From contig JAAVWC010000021.1 of NCBI GenBank assembly GCA_023910675.1, positions 1-64,000 on the forward strand: DNA of 64,000 nt. The letters are read 5' to 3'. The stretch is from Gemmatimonas sp. (lineage in GTDB: Bacteria > Gemmatimonadota > Gemmatimonadetes > Gemmatimonadales > Gemmatimonadaceae). Every line of letters begins with the position of its first letter. Positions within the stretch are counted from its first letter, which is position 1. Made by a program: the position numbers and the translations under genes. The notes beneath the pieces were generated by a model. That model did not search any database and was not told the origin of the DNA. It was given only the letters and a program-made list of their open reading frames with translations. Positions 1 to 7,596 of the stretch are shown here, in pieces.

Positions 1-87
1 CTCGAGAATGGGGGACACGTCATCGGGCGCACCGAGGGTGCGCGCCGCGCGCGCCAGTTCGGCACGCAGGGCGTCGGCCTGAGTCAC
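1..87 (-). CDS. argS: Probable N-terminal fragment of arginyl-tRNA synthetase (cut by window edge)
   Basis: The minus strand is open from the window edge to a GTG at 87; an in-frame stop lies further upstream and no ATG lies between. The 29 visible residues contain LRAELARAARTLGAPDD followed by VSPILE. This resembles the N-terminal additional domain of class I ArgRS, which begins with an amphipathic helix and a short P-x-x-LE stretch. The enzyme would charge tRNA-Arg in the cytoplasm. The fragment sits 67 bp downstream of the FmdB-like gene on the same strand, so co-transcription is possible. No catalytic motif (HIGH, KMSKS) is visible because the gene runs off the window. No clear ribosome binding site precedes the GTG. 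The call rests on a short match and could be wrong. Confidence 0.45.
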   Translation of the reverse strand, partial: MTQADALRAELARAARTLGAPDDVSPILE

Positions 88-154
88 AGAGAGATCAGCA
101 AGAGAAAGGATGGCGGCACGCCGTCATGCAGCAGGCGGTGCACAACGGCCGCCG

Positions 155-424
155 TCACTCGGTTTTTGGCGCAGATGGCGCGGCCGGTGCCGCTGGCTTG
201 GCGTCGCCCGAGGACGGAGCAGCCGGACGCTGGTCCTTTTTGCCGTCCTTGCCGTAGTCAGTGATGTAGAACCCGGAGCCCTTGAACAGCAGGCCGGCAC
301 CACCGGAGATGATGCGTGTGGCCACGCTGCCGTCGGGCAACTCGACGGTTTCAGGGACTTCGCTGATCTTGAAGATCCGCTCGATGATGGTGCCGTCGGG
401 CGTGCGAAACTCGTAAGTCGGCAT
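155..424 (-). CDS. FmdB-family small protein without zinc-ribbon cysteines
   Basis: This is an 89-residue cytoplasmic protein. It starts MPTYEFRTPDG and carries a central FKGSGFYITDYGKDG block. Both are signature parts of the FmdB/CxxC-SSSS family: the MPxYEYRC start and the KGSGFYxTDY end. In that family two CxxC pairs form a zinc ribbon. Here neither pair exists: the first is replaced by TPDG and the second by LPDG, and the protein has no cysteine at all. The tail is rich in Ala, Pro and Lys and probably disordered. The family has been linked to regulation (FmdB of formamidase operons), but its function is not settled. Loss of the metal site makes a regulatory or structural role without zinc likely. 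The ATG start is the natural family start. Confidence 0.75.
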   Translation of the reverse strand: MPTYEFRTPDGTIIERIFKISEVPETVELPDGSVATRIISGGAGLLFKGSGFYITDYGKDGKKDQRPAAPSSGDAKPAAPAAPSAPKTE

Positions 425-497
425 GGCTACGAAAGTTGGCTAAGGTCAAACAACCCTTAAACGTAGCCAGTTTCGGGAGCGGGTTCAATTGGGGGCC

Positions 498-536
498 GGG
501 CTCGCCATCGCGCGATCATTCTGCGCTGGCGAGCCC
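498..536 (-). terminator. Hairpin downstream of the Rieske lipoprotein gene
   Basis: A perfect 10-bp inverted repeat (gggctcgcca at 498-507, tggcgagccc at 527-536) with a 19-nt loop starts 12 nt after the stop of the Rieske gene. No T-run follows on the minus strand, so it is a factor-independent terminator of weak type or a 3'-end stabilising hairpin. Confidence 0.5.
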
Positions 537-548
537 GTAACCCGAACC

Positions 549-2003
549 TCAGGTGACCGTGAGCGTGCTCGCCCCAGGGGTATAGATCACAGTCAGGCGC
601 GTGAGGCTTTCGGTGCGTTGCGGTGAGTTCGGCTGCAACGTGCCGTTGGCATTGAACAGCGCCCCGTGGTTGGGGCAGCGGAAACTGGTGCCATTGATCA
701 CGTTGATGGTGGTCCCCGCGTGCGGACACACCATGGAGAACGCGCTGAAGCTCGTGTCGCTGGTGCGAACGACGGCCACGGGACCGCCGTTCACATTCCC
801 GACGCTTCCCGAGACCCCGCCGACATTGGCCAACGCGGGCCAGGCGGCAATGTTGACGAGTAGGCCGCCCGGGGTGACCGTGAGCGTGACGGTGATCGTC
901 CGCGGCGGGAGCCCCGTGGCGCTCACCGAGATCGTGGCGGTGTAGGTCCCCGGCGCCAGGGTGGTGCTGGTTGGGCGGACGGTGAGGGTGGCCGGCGCGG
1001 TGGTCTGGAGGAGCGTGGCGGCAAGCCATCCGGTGGCACTTGCGCCATACGCCACCTGCGCCGAGAGTCCGGACACGGAGCCACCGCCGGCGTTGCTGAT
1101 TTGCACCAGCTGGGCGGTTGCCGTTGTACCGAGCGGCGCCGAGAAGACCAGCGCCGAGGCCGAGAGCTGCATGGACGGGGCCGTCGCCGGGTCCGATACC
1201 ACGAACGACACCGCGACAGTCTGCGGGCCGTTGGTCGCCCCGAGCGCGTTGACCGTGATGGTGGCGTTGTACACGCCAGCCGGCAACGTCCCCTTGGTGG
1301 CGGCGATCGTGAGGATAGCTGGCGCGGTCGCGGTATTGAGCTCCACCGACAACCAACCGCTGCGCTGATTGGTTGCGTAGGCGAGCCCCACTTGCAAGGC
1401 GCCTAGCGAGCTGCCACCGCTGTTGGTGACCTGGATGCTCTGCGCCGCGGGGCTGCTGCCAGTCACGGTGGTGGTAAACACCGCCGAGGCAGCGGAGAGC
1501 CCGAGCGCCGGCGGTGGTGGCGTCCCGCCAATGGTGAGCGTGCCGTCTGGATTGAGACGCACGGCCACCGGAGCGAGATCGACCGTCGCCTGACCGCTGA
1601 GCCAGGTGCCATCGGCGGCGAAGCGCGCGCCGTGGTTGGGACAGAGAAAGCCGTCGCCGCTCACATCGACAATGGTGCCGCGATGAGGGCAGGCCAGCGA
1701 GAGCGCGCGGTACTGCGACGTACCGAGCCGCTCCACCAGTACCGGCGCCGTGGTCCCATTCTGCACGACCGTCCGTCCGCCGACCTGCTGAAGGGCGGCG
1801 ACGGCTCGCGGATCGAACGAGAAGGTTGCGGCCGGAAATGCCGGAATCGTTTCCGGTCCACTAAAGACGCCGTCACCACACGCGGCAGTGGCGAGGGCTC
1901 CAAGCGACAACACCGACGCGGACGCAAGAAACTGGCGGCGATCCGGGCGTGAGCAGCCGGCGCAGGACGGGACGATCGACTCGGGAAGCTGTTCCGGCGA
2001 CAT
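549..2003 (-). CDS. TAT-exported lipoprotein with two Rieske [2Fe-2S] domains and BACON/Ig-like repeats
   Basis: The protein has 484 residues from the ATG at 2003; a longer reading upstream lacks export features. Residues 21-42 hold a twin-arginine motif (DRRQFL), a hydrophobic stretch and a lipobox ending at Cys42, so it should be an envelope lipoprotein that folds with its cofactor before export. The first Rieske domain has Cys105-x-His107 and Cys121-x-x-His124. The second has Cys426-x-His428 and Cys443-x-x-His446. Both therefore keep all four cluster ligands. Between them, about 165-380, are two beta-sandwich repeats resembling BACON/Ig-like domains, each with SGWLSV- or TGWLAA-like cores. 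It probably transfers electrons at the membrane surface. No oxidase or cytochrome partner gene is adjacent. Two ferredoxin domains on one extracytoplasmic rod are unusual. Confidence 0.85.
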   Translation of the reverse strand: MSPEQLPESIVPSCAGCSRPDRRQFLASASVLSLGALATAACGDGVFSGPETIPAFPAATFSFDPRAVAALQQVGGRTVVQNGTTAPVLVERLGTSQYRALSLACPHRGTIVDVSGDGFLCPNHGARFAADGTWLSGQATVDLAPVAVRLNPDGTLTIGGTPPPPALGLSAASAVFTTTVTGSSPAAQSIQVTNSGGSSLGALQVGLAYATNQRSGWLSVELNTATAPAILTIAATKGTLPAGVYNATITVNALGATNGPQTVAVSFVVSDPATAPSMQLSASALVFSAPLGTTATAQLVQISNAGGGSVSGLSAQVAYGASATGWLAATLLQTTAPATLTVRPTSTTLAPGTYTATISVSATGLPPRTITVTLTVTPGGLLVNIAAWPALANVGGVSGSVGNVNGGPVAVVRTSDTSFSAFSMVCPHAGTTINVINGTSFRCPNHGALFNANGTLQPNSPQRTESLTRLTVIYTPGASTLTVT

Positions 2004-2213
2004 GAGCGTATTGGGCTGGAAACGGATTACCGCACGTGCAGTGCGTGGTGCGGGAGGCACCACACCGACGCGTGAATTGTAGCATCGAAACGGTACCAGA
2101 TGCACATTTCGAAAGTCTGCGGCGTTGGAGACGGGCTGAGTATTCCGGCCCTGGTCCGCACTGTCAGAAGTCGGCGACGATGTCGCTTCTCCGTCTGTCA
2201 GGGAGCGTGTGCC

Positions 2214-3227
2214 GTGTTTTCGACCTGTTTGTATTGCCACAGTGGGTTGGGCCGCAACGAGGTCCTGGAGCAGTTCCCCGTGGGGCGTCGGCTGGCGTTC
2301 GATCAGCACCGGGGCCGGCTCTGGGTGATCTGCCGCAGCTGCACGAATTGGAATCTTTCCCCGCGCGAGGAACGCTGGGAAACCGTCGAAGCGTGCGAGC
2401 GCCTGTTTCGCGCGACCACGGTGCGCGTGAGCACCGACAACATCGGCCTGGCCACCTTGTCCGAGGGATTGGATCTCGTGCGGGTGGGGACCCCCCTGCG
2501 GCCTGAATTCGCCGCTTGGCGCTACGGGTCACGGTTGCGCCGTCGACGCTTGCATCTGCCGGAGCCCGCGCAGGCGGCGGGGGCGATCATCTCGACCAGC
2601 GCGGCCGTGGTGGTTGGGAGCGTCGCCGCCCTGGCGGGCGTGGCCTATGAGCTGACGAGCAGCAAGCGCTGGCAGCGGCAGGTGCTCCGTCCCCTCGAAC
2701 TGCTCGAGTCGCGGCTGCAGTACGACCGTCCGGTGGCGCATGTGCGTACCCCTGACGGCGTCCTGCGGCCACTGCGCTTCAGCCATATGGCGCGGTTGGA
2801 ATTGATTGCGGGGGACACCGCGTCGCCGTGGCGATTGCGAGTGGCGCACGGCGACGGCATCCTCGACCTCGACACGGCGCACGCCGTTCAGGTCGCCAGT
2901 CCATTGCTGGCCCGCCTGAACATCCGCGGCGGTTCGCGGCTGCAGGTCACGGATGCCACGCGCCGCATTACCGAAGCGGGTGATGCGGAGCGGTACATCC
3001 GCACGAGCGCCTTGATGCGTCAGCAGCGCCGCCGCAAGAACGCGATCTTCTGGGACGATAACGTGGGGGTACTGGGGCTGACGCCCACCGAGCGACTTGC
3101 CCTCGAGATTGCGATGAACGAAGACGCCGAACGCCAGGCCATGCAGGGCGAGTTGCGTGCGCTCGAAGAGGCCTGGCGTGATGCCGAAGAAATTGCGGCG
3201 ATTGCCGACGCGATGTTCGTCGACTGA
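2214..3227 (+). CDS. Uncharacterised protein with an N-terminal pair of CxxC motifs
   Basis: The protein has 337 residues from a GTG at 2214, chosen because GGGAG lies 8 nt upstream and because the next residues form a compact motif. An in-frame ATG at 2100 would add 38 low-complexity residues. Near the N-terminus CLYC and CRSC sit about 31 residues apart, enough for a zinc ribbon. A weakly hydrophobic Ala/Val segment lies near residues 132-150 and may be a membrane helix. The C-terminal part is rich in Arg and Glu and probably helical. A central stretch mentions no recognisable enzyme motif. It diverges from the Rieske gene (210-bp gap) and converges with the CHRD lipoprotein gene (12-bp gap). 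I do not recognise the family. Confidence 0.7.
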   Translation: MFSTCLYCHSGLGRNEVLEQFPVGRRLAFDQHRGRLWVICRSCTNWNLSPREERWETVEACERLFRATTVRVSTDNIGLATLSEGLDLVRVGTPLRPEFAAWRYGSRLRRRRLHLPEPAQAAGAIISTSAAVVVGSVAALAGVAYELTSSKRWQRQVLRPLELLESRLQYDRPVAHVRTPDGVLRPLRFSHMARLELIAGDTASPWRLRVAHGDGILDLDTAHAVQVASPLLARLNIRGGSRLQVTDATRRITEAGDAERYIRTSALMRQQRRRKNAIFWDDNVGVLGLTPTERLALEIAMNEDAERQAMQGELRALEEAWRDAEEIAAIADAMFVD

Positions 3228-3239
3228 CACCGCTGGCGA

Positions 3240-4565
3240 TCAGATGGGCGGGTTGGCCAACTGCCCGCGAATTTCACCGGCCGGGTACTGTGACGAGTGC
3301 ACGTTCACGTACCCCTGCCCGTTGCGCAGCAGGCTGGTGAGCGAATCGAGCGTGATGGGCGGCTGCCCGGCGATGCTGCGAATGTCGGTCGCCGTGAAGC
3401 TGCCGGTGAGCACGCCGTTCGTACCGACCATTGGCGTTCGCATGAGATCGACGATGATGCCGCTGTTGGTGTTCGGTCCGGCCGGGGCGTGGATGTGCAT
3501 CCCGGTGGGGCTGCTGGCAATGCCCTGATAGCTGACCACGTAAGTGATCGTGCTGCCGCTTCGCGTGAACACCGCCGCACCGTTGGCGGTGGTGGGTACG
3601 GCATTGGGGCGTTCGTTGGCCCCGTTCATTTGCGTGAACAGCGCGTTGGCCACGACGTTCACCGTTCCGGTCATGCCGGCGTGCAGCGTGCACGCATACG
3701 GATAACTGCCAGCCGTGGCGAAGACGCGCGCGGCGGTTGCCGCCGAAGTCACCGCCACGTTGGCGGGGGATCCCGCCGCCTGGAAGATGACGTTGTGGCC
3801 GATGCCGCCAAAGGTCCACGTGACCGTTCCGCCTTCGGCGACGGTAATGGTGGGTGGCGTGAACACGTTGGCGTTCGTAGCCTGCACGTCGGCGGTCGCG
3901 GCAGCCGACACGGGTGCGTTCACGGTTACCTGGCTGTTGGCCGTGACGGTTACGCCGTCGCGCGTCAGCGACGTGGTGATCGTGGTATTGCCCGGCGCGA
4001 TGGCGGTGACGACACCGGCATCACTCACGAGCGCACGCGTCCGATCGCCCGTGGTGAAGGTGGCCCCAGTGACTCCGGCGATCGCCACACCACGCGCGTC
4101 GCGTGCGGTGACGGTGAGCGGGGCCGTGGCGCCGATGCTGAGACTGGTCGCCGCCGTCGTCGCGGTGACCGCTGCCAATCGCTGCGTCACTGGCACCTGG
4201 ACGGTGCCAGTGACCGCCCCGCTTGTTGCCGTGATCGTCGCGGACCCATTGCCGGTAGCGGTGACGGTGGCGCTGATGCCGGTACCGGCAACCGTGGCGA
4301 CGTTGGCGTCGCTGGTCGTCCACGTAACGGAAGGCGCAGCAATCGCGGTCCCGTTCGCCGCCGCCACGACCGCGGTGAGCAGTCGGGTGTCACCGACGCT
4401 GACGAGCGCGCCGGTCGTGGCCGCCGTCACGGCCACCGTCGCGGCCACCGGCGCGGGCGTCGTGCCGCCGCTGTCAGTGCCACCGCATGCCGATAGCAGC
4501 AGCACCAGTCCTGCGCGAAGGGCCCGCGTGGCCCCTGCTCCAACCCACTGTCGCGATGACAACAT
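3240..4565 (-). CDS. Lipoprotein with Ig-like, cupredoxin and CHRD domains
   Basis: The protein has 441 residues from the ATG at 4565, which has GGAGAG six bases upstream; an in-frame ATG at 4571 is the alternative. A signal peptide ends in LLLSAC with Cys27 as the lipidation site. Two Big2-like Ig repeats (about 40-125 and 130-215) precede a plastocyanin-like domain (about 225-305). That domain shows the type 1 copper set: His257 in GHNV, then Cys292, His295 and Met298 in ACTLHAGM. The last part (about 308-436) is a CHRD domain, ending in the typical GEIRGQL. It is likely anchored at the cell surface and binds copper. It is the last gene of the sigma/porin/cupredoxin/kinase series and is the second cupredoxin there, which suggests a shared redox or metal role. 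Confidence 0.85.
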   Translation of the reverse strand: MLSSRQWVGAGATRALRAGLVLLLSACGGTDSGGTTPAPVAATVAVTAATTGALVSVGDTRLLTAVVAAANGTAIAAPSVTWTTSDANVATVAGTGISATVTATGNGSATITATSGAVTGTVQVPVTQRLAAVTATTAATSLSIGATAPLTVTARDARGVAIAGVTGATFTTGDRTRALVSDAGVVTAIAPGNTTITTSLTRDGVTVTANSQVTVNAPVSAAATADVQATNANVFTPPTITVAEGGTVTWTFGGIGHNVIFQAAGSPANVAVTSAATAARVFATAGSYPYACTLHAGMTGTVNVVANALFTQMNGANERPNAVPTTANGAAVFTRSGSTITYVVSYQGIASSPTGMHIHAPAGPNTNSGIIVDLMRTPMVGTNGVLTGSFTATDIRSIAGQPPITLDSLTSLLRNGQGYVNVHSSQYPAGEIRGQLANPPI

Positions 4566-4657
4566 CAGCATCTCTCCGGCAAAGGTGACCACGCGGCGCA
4601 CCATGCGCCTCACGCATCGCGGACGGGATGTCATCTCCGTTTATTCCCGACGGTCGG

Positions 4658-6865
4658 TCACGCGCGCGTGAGACCGGTTTCCACCCGCTGCCACGCGCTG
4701 ATGAGCGGCGCCAGATCGGTGGGACGGTGCGTCGCGTCGGACGCGGTCATACGGCCAACCAGTGCTTCGACGGCCGGCGGTACCCGGTACTGCCGCCGCA
4801 CCGACTCGGCCGCCAGCGGAGCGATGCGCGTACCGCGCGGTGGCGTCGGCTGCAGCTTGGCGCCGATCAGGCCGACTGGCGTGTGCGCCGAAAACGGGGT
4901 TCCGCCCACCAGACACTCGTGCAGGACGAGTCCCGCCGAATAGCAATCGGAGGCCGGCGAAGGCTCCGCGCCGACCAGTAGCTCGGGCGCCATGTATTCG
5001 GGTGTTCCCATACTTGCGCCGTGCAGGCGTCCGCTGATCGCGTCGCCCACGCCTTTCGCGCCGCCGCCACTCCGCCATTCGGCGCGAACCAAGCGTGCGA
5101 GACCGAAGTCGCCCACCTTGAGGATTCCCGCGCGCGACACCAGCAGATTGTGCGGCTTGATGTCACCATGCACCACGCCCTGGGCGTGCGCCGCTGCCAA
5201 CCCGCGCAGCAGCTGCCGCGCGAGCGCGGCCACCACACGTGGCGTGAGTGAGCCGTGCGCCGCAATGAGCTGCGCCAGCGACACGCCATCGACGTACTCC
5301 ATACTGATGAACGGTTCGCCCTCGGCGTCGCCGATGTCGTGCAGCCGCACGACGTGCCGGTGGGTCACACGTCGTGCCAAGCGGACTTCGGCCGCCATGA
5401 GGGTGGCACTGTCGCTCGCCCCGCCCATCGCTTCGGGGCGCAGTAGCTTGATGGCGACGGTCTCGTCGAGAACCACATCGTGCGCACGATAGACGGTCCC
5501 CAGGCCCCCATGGCCGACCTCCGCGTCGAGCCGATAGCGCTGCCCGAGCAGCCGGCCAATCGGGGTGCGTGACGTGTGCTCCGTCGGTGGCGCGCGAAAG
5601 GTCAGCGTTCTCGCACGCGGAACCGCTGCCGCCGCAGACGGCGCGTGCGCATCGCGCGACGTCGCCCGGTCAGCAGCGGCTGCCCCCTCCGGCACGGCGG
5701 CAATGAGCGGACGCAAGAGCTCCTGATCATGACGGGTACGCACCAGCGCATCAACGGCCCCTACAAGCGCCGTAACTTCGGCGGGCGCCAATGGCGAGTC
5801 GGCATCGAAGGACGACGGCGGGCCGGCAGACGCCAGCTCTCCCTGCTCCACGAGCGCGGCCACCTGCTCGGCCAACTCCGCCACGGGACGCGCAATCAGT
5901 TGCGCGGTGAGAGTGGCCGCCACGAAGGCGCAGAGTACCCCGACGATCGCCGCGAGGGCGAGAGACTGCTTGACGGGCGCAAGGGTCGCCAGCGCGTCGT
6001 CCGCTGGGCGCACGACCACATAGCCTCCTACGGGGGCCCCGCCGGCGGTCGCGAGAGGGGCGCTGTACCAGCGCCAACTCCGCCCGCCATGTGCGAACTC
6101 ATGATGGCCGCGCGCACCAGTCAGCGATGTGGGCGCGTTGATGCGCGGCGCGGTGAGCGTGCGGACAATCGCCGCGGACAGTTCGTTACGGAGCGACGGT
6201 GTACCTGAGACACTGGCTGCGGCAACGCGTGCGTCGCCCGCGGCATCGCGCACGAAGAAGAAGACTCCGGTATTGGTGGCCAGCGCAATGTCGGAGGCCG
6301 CGAGACTGTCGAGAATGCGCGTAGCGACCAGAACCCCGAACGGCATGCCGCCTGGTGCTGCGATCGGCACGGCCGTTGCCTGAAAGAGCAGCGAGTCCCC
6401 GGAGCCACCGAAGCCGGCGGTAATCTGCCCTCGCAGCGCCGACGAAATCAGGGGAACCTCTGCCAATGACTCACCAAATGCCGACGGTTCGTCGGACTTC
6501 GCGACCAGCGTACCTTCCTCGTTCGTGATGAAGACCCACGAGGCCTCCAGCTGCTCTGCGGCCTCGAACGTCTGATCGAGGATATCGTCGCGTCGTTGCT
6601 CGGCCACGAGCGTGCGGAAGTACGGCCCCTGGACGAAGACGCGCGCCCCGCCACCGAGACTGCGTCCACGGCCGGCGAGGAGCTGCGCAACGAGATCGGC
6701 CGACTGCTCGAGAGATCGTTGTGCGGTGGCGCGCGCGCTCCGTTGGGCGCCGGTCGTCGCCAGCGTGAGGACCACGAGCAGCAATACGATGACCAGCAGC
6801 ATGGTCCCCCAGAAGACACGCCACGACAGGCGTTGCCATGGCTGCATCCTTGGGAGCACACTCAT
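4658..6865 (-). CDS. Membrane Ser/Thr protein kinase with N-terminal Cache-like sensor and HAMP linker
   Basis: The protein has 735 residues. A membrane helix at about 21-38 is followed by an extracytoplasmic sensor (about 40-298, double-Cache-like, with the VFITNEEGTLVAKSDE element). A second helix at about 301-322, a HAMP-like linker to about 375 and a Hanks-type kinase (about 442-728) follow. The kinase shows the glycine loop GHGGLGTVY, Lys473 in VAIKLL, HGDIKPHN at 566-573, DFG at 587-589 and GTPEYMAPE. The usual HRD is HGD, so it is a non-RD kinase that may not need activation-loop phosphorylation. This layout normally carries a histidine kinase or diguanylate cyclase; here the output is Ser/Thr phosphorylation. 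It lies 14 nt downstream of the cupredoxin gene and is probably in one operon with it and the porin. Confidence 0.88.
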   Translation of the reverse strand: MSVLPRMQPWQRLSWRVFWGTMLLVIVLLLVVLTLATTGAQRSARATAQRSLEQSADLVAQLLAGRGRSLGGGARVFVQGPYFRTLVAEQRRDDILDQTFEAAEQLEASWVFITNEEGTLVAKSDEPSAFGESLAEVPLISSALRGQITAGFGGSGDSLLFQATAVPIAAPGGMPFGVLVATRILDSLAASDIALATNTGVFFFVRDAAGDARVAAASVSGTPSLRNELSAAIVRTLTAPRINAPTSLTGARGHHEFAHGGRSWRWYSAPLATAGGAPVGGYVVVRPADDALATLAPVKQSLALAAIVGVLCAFVAATLTAQLIARPVAELAEQVAALVEQGELASAGPPSSFDADSPLAPAEVTALVGAVDALVRTRHDQELLRPLIAAVPEGAAAADRATSRDAHAPSAAAAVPRARTLTFRAPPTEHTSRTPIGRLLGQRYRLDAEVGHGGLGTVYRAHDVVLDETVAIKLLRPEAMGGASDSATLMAAEVRLARRVTHRHVVRLHDIGDAEGEPFISMEYVDGVSLAQLIAAHGSLTPRVVAALARQLLRGLAAAHAQGVVHGDIKPHNLLVSRAGILKVGDFGLARLVRAEWRSGGGAKGVGDAISGRLHGASMGTPEYMAPELLVGAEPSPASDCYSAGLVLHECLVGGTPFSAHTPVGLIGAKLQPTPPRGTRIAPLAAESVRRQYRVPPAVEALVGRMTASDATHRPTDLAPLISAWQRVETGLTRA

Positions 6866-6879
6866 CGGCGCGAGGTGGC

Positions 6880-7596
6880 TCAGTACCGGTCGGCGCGGGT
6901 GGCCGCGTACGGTTGGCCGAACTTGTTGGTATGCGCTGAGGGCGTGTAGCCGCGCGCGTCGAGCGCCAGCGTGACTGATGTGAGCCCCTCGGCCGGCACG
7001 CGCAGCACCTCGACGTGCTCGCTGGCGCGCTCGTGCCAGACGCGCAACGTGTAGTGGCCCGCGGGAACGTGCTCAATGGCGAATGTCCCGTTGCCCTGTG
7101 CGCGGGTGACGTACGGCGTGCGTACCGCGATGACGTAGTTCACCATGCGTGCGTGGATGTTGCAATACACCGCATAGACACCGGGCGACGTGAAGGTCGC
7201 CGCGCGTGTCTTGCCGGAGCGGTACAACCCCAGGTCGAACGCGCCGAGCGACGAGTTGGAAAAGACGTTGTGGCTGAAAGGATCCTGATTCGGATACGCC
7301 ACCGACCCACCGGCGGCGACGATCTGCACGTGGGGCTCGAACTCACGCTGCTTCATCCCCACGGACACCTTGGAGAGCCACGCGGGAGCGGACGTCGGCC
7401 GTTCGGGTTCGAGCGAAAGCACCACGTCCCGAAGTGACCCCGCACTCACACCGGGTCGGTCGATCAGGCGAATCTGCCCGCGTACCGCGCCCTGTGCGTG
7501 CAGCACCGACGACAGCAGCACGGCGGCCGCCAGCGATGGTGCGAGGGCCCGACCGAGCGTGCGGGCATGCACGCGCAATAACCGCCGACACGTCAT
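6880..7596 (-). CDS. Secreted cupredoxin with C-terminal carboxypeptidase-regulatory-like domain
   Basis: The protein has 238 residues from the ATG at 7596, which overlaps the porin stop in an ATGA, so translation is coupled. A signal peptide ends at HAQ (about residue 35). The blue-copper domain spans about 85-160 with His109 in SHNVF and Cys145, His148 and Met151 in YCNIHARM, a full type 1 copper set. A beta-sandwich of the CarboxypepD_reg type (about 160-215) follows. Proteins of this kind are often labelled methylamine utilisation proteins, but no methylamine dehydrogenase genes are present, so that label should not be taken as function. Its place between an outer-membrane porin and a Cache kinase suggests a periplasmic copper or redox relay or sensor partner. 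Confidence 0.85.
   Translation of the reverse strand: MTCRRLLRVHARTLGRALAPSLAAAVLLSSVLHAQGAVRGQIRLIDRPGVSAGSLRDVVLSLEPERPTSAPAWLSKVSVGMKQREFEPHVQIVAAGGSVAYPNQDPFSHNVFSNSSLGAFDLGLYRSGKTRAATFTSPGVYAVYCNIHARMVNYVIAVRTPYVTRAQGNGTFAIEHVPAGHYTLRVWHERASEHVEVLRVPAEGLTSVTLALDARGYTPSAHTNKFGQPYAATRADRY

Noticed and set aside
3297..4671. Long plus-strand frames antisense to the CHRD lipoprotein gene
   Set aside because: They mirror the Ala/Thr/Val-rich repeats of the minus-strand gene. The real protein has a lipobox, copper ligands and a CHRD ending.
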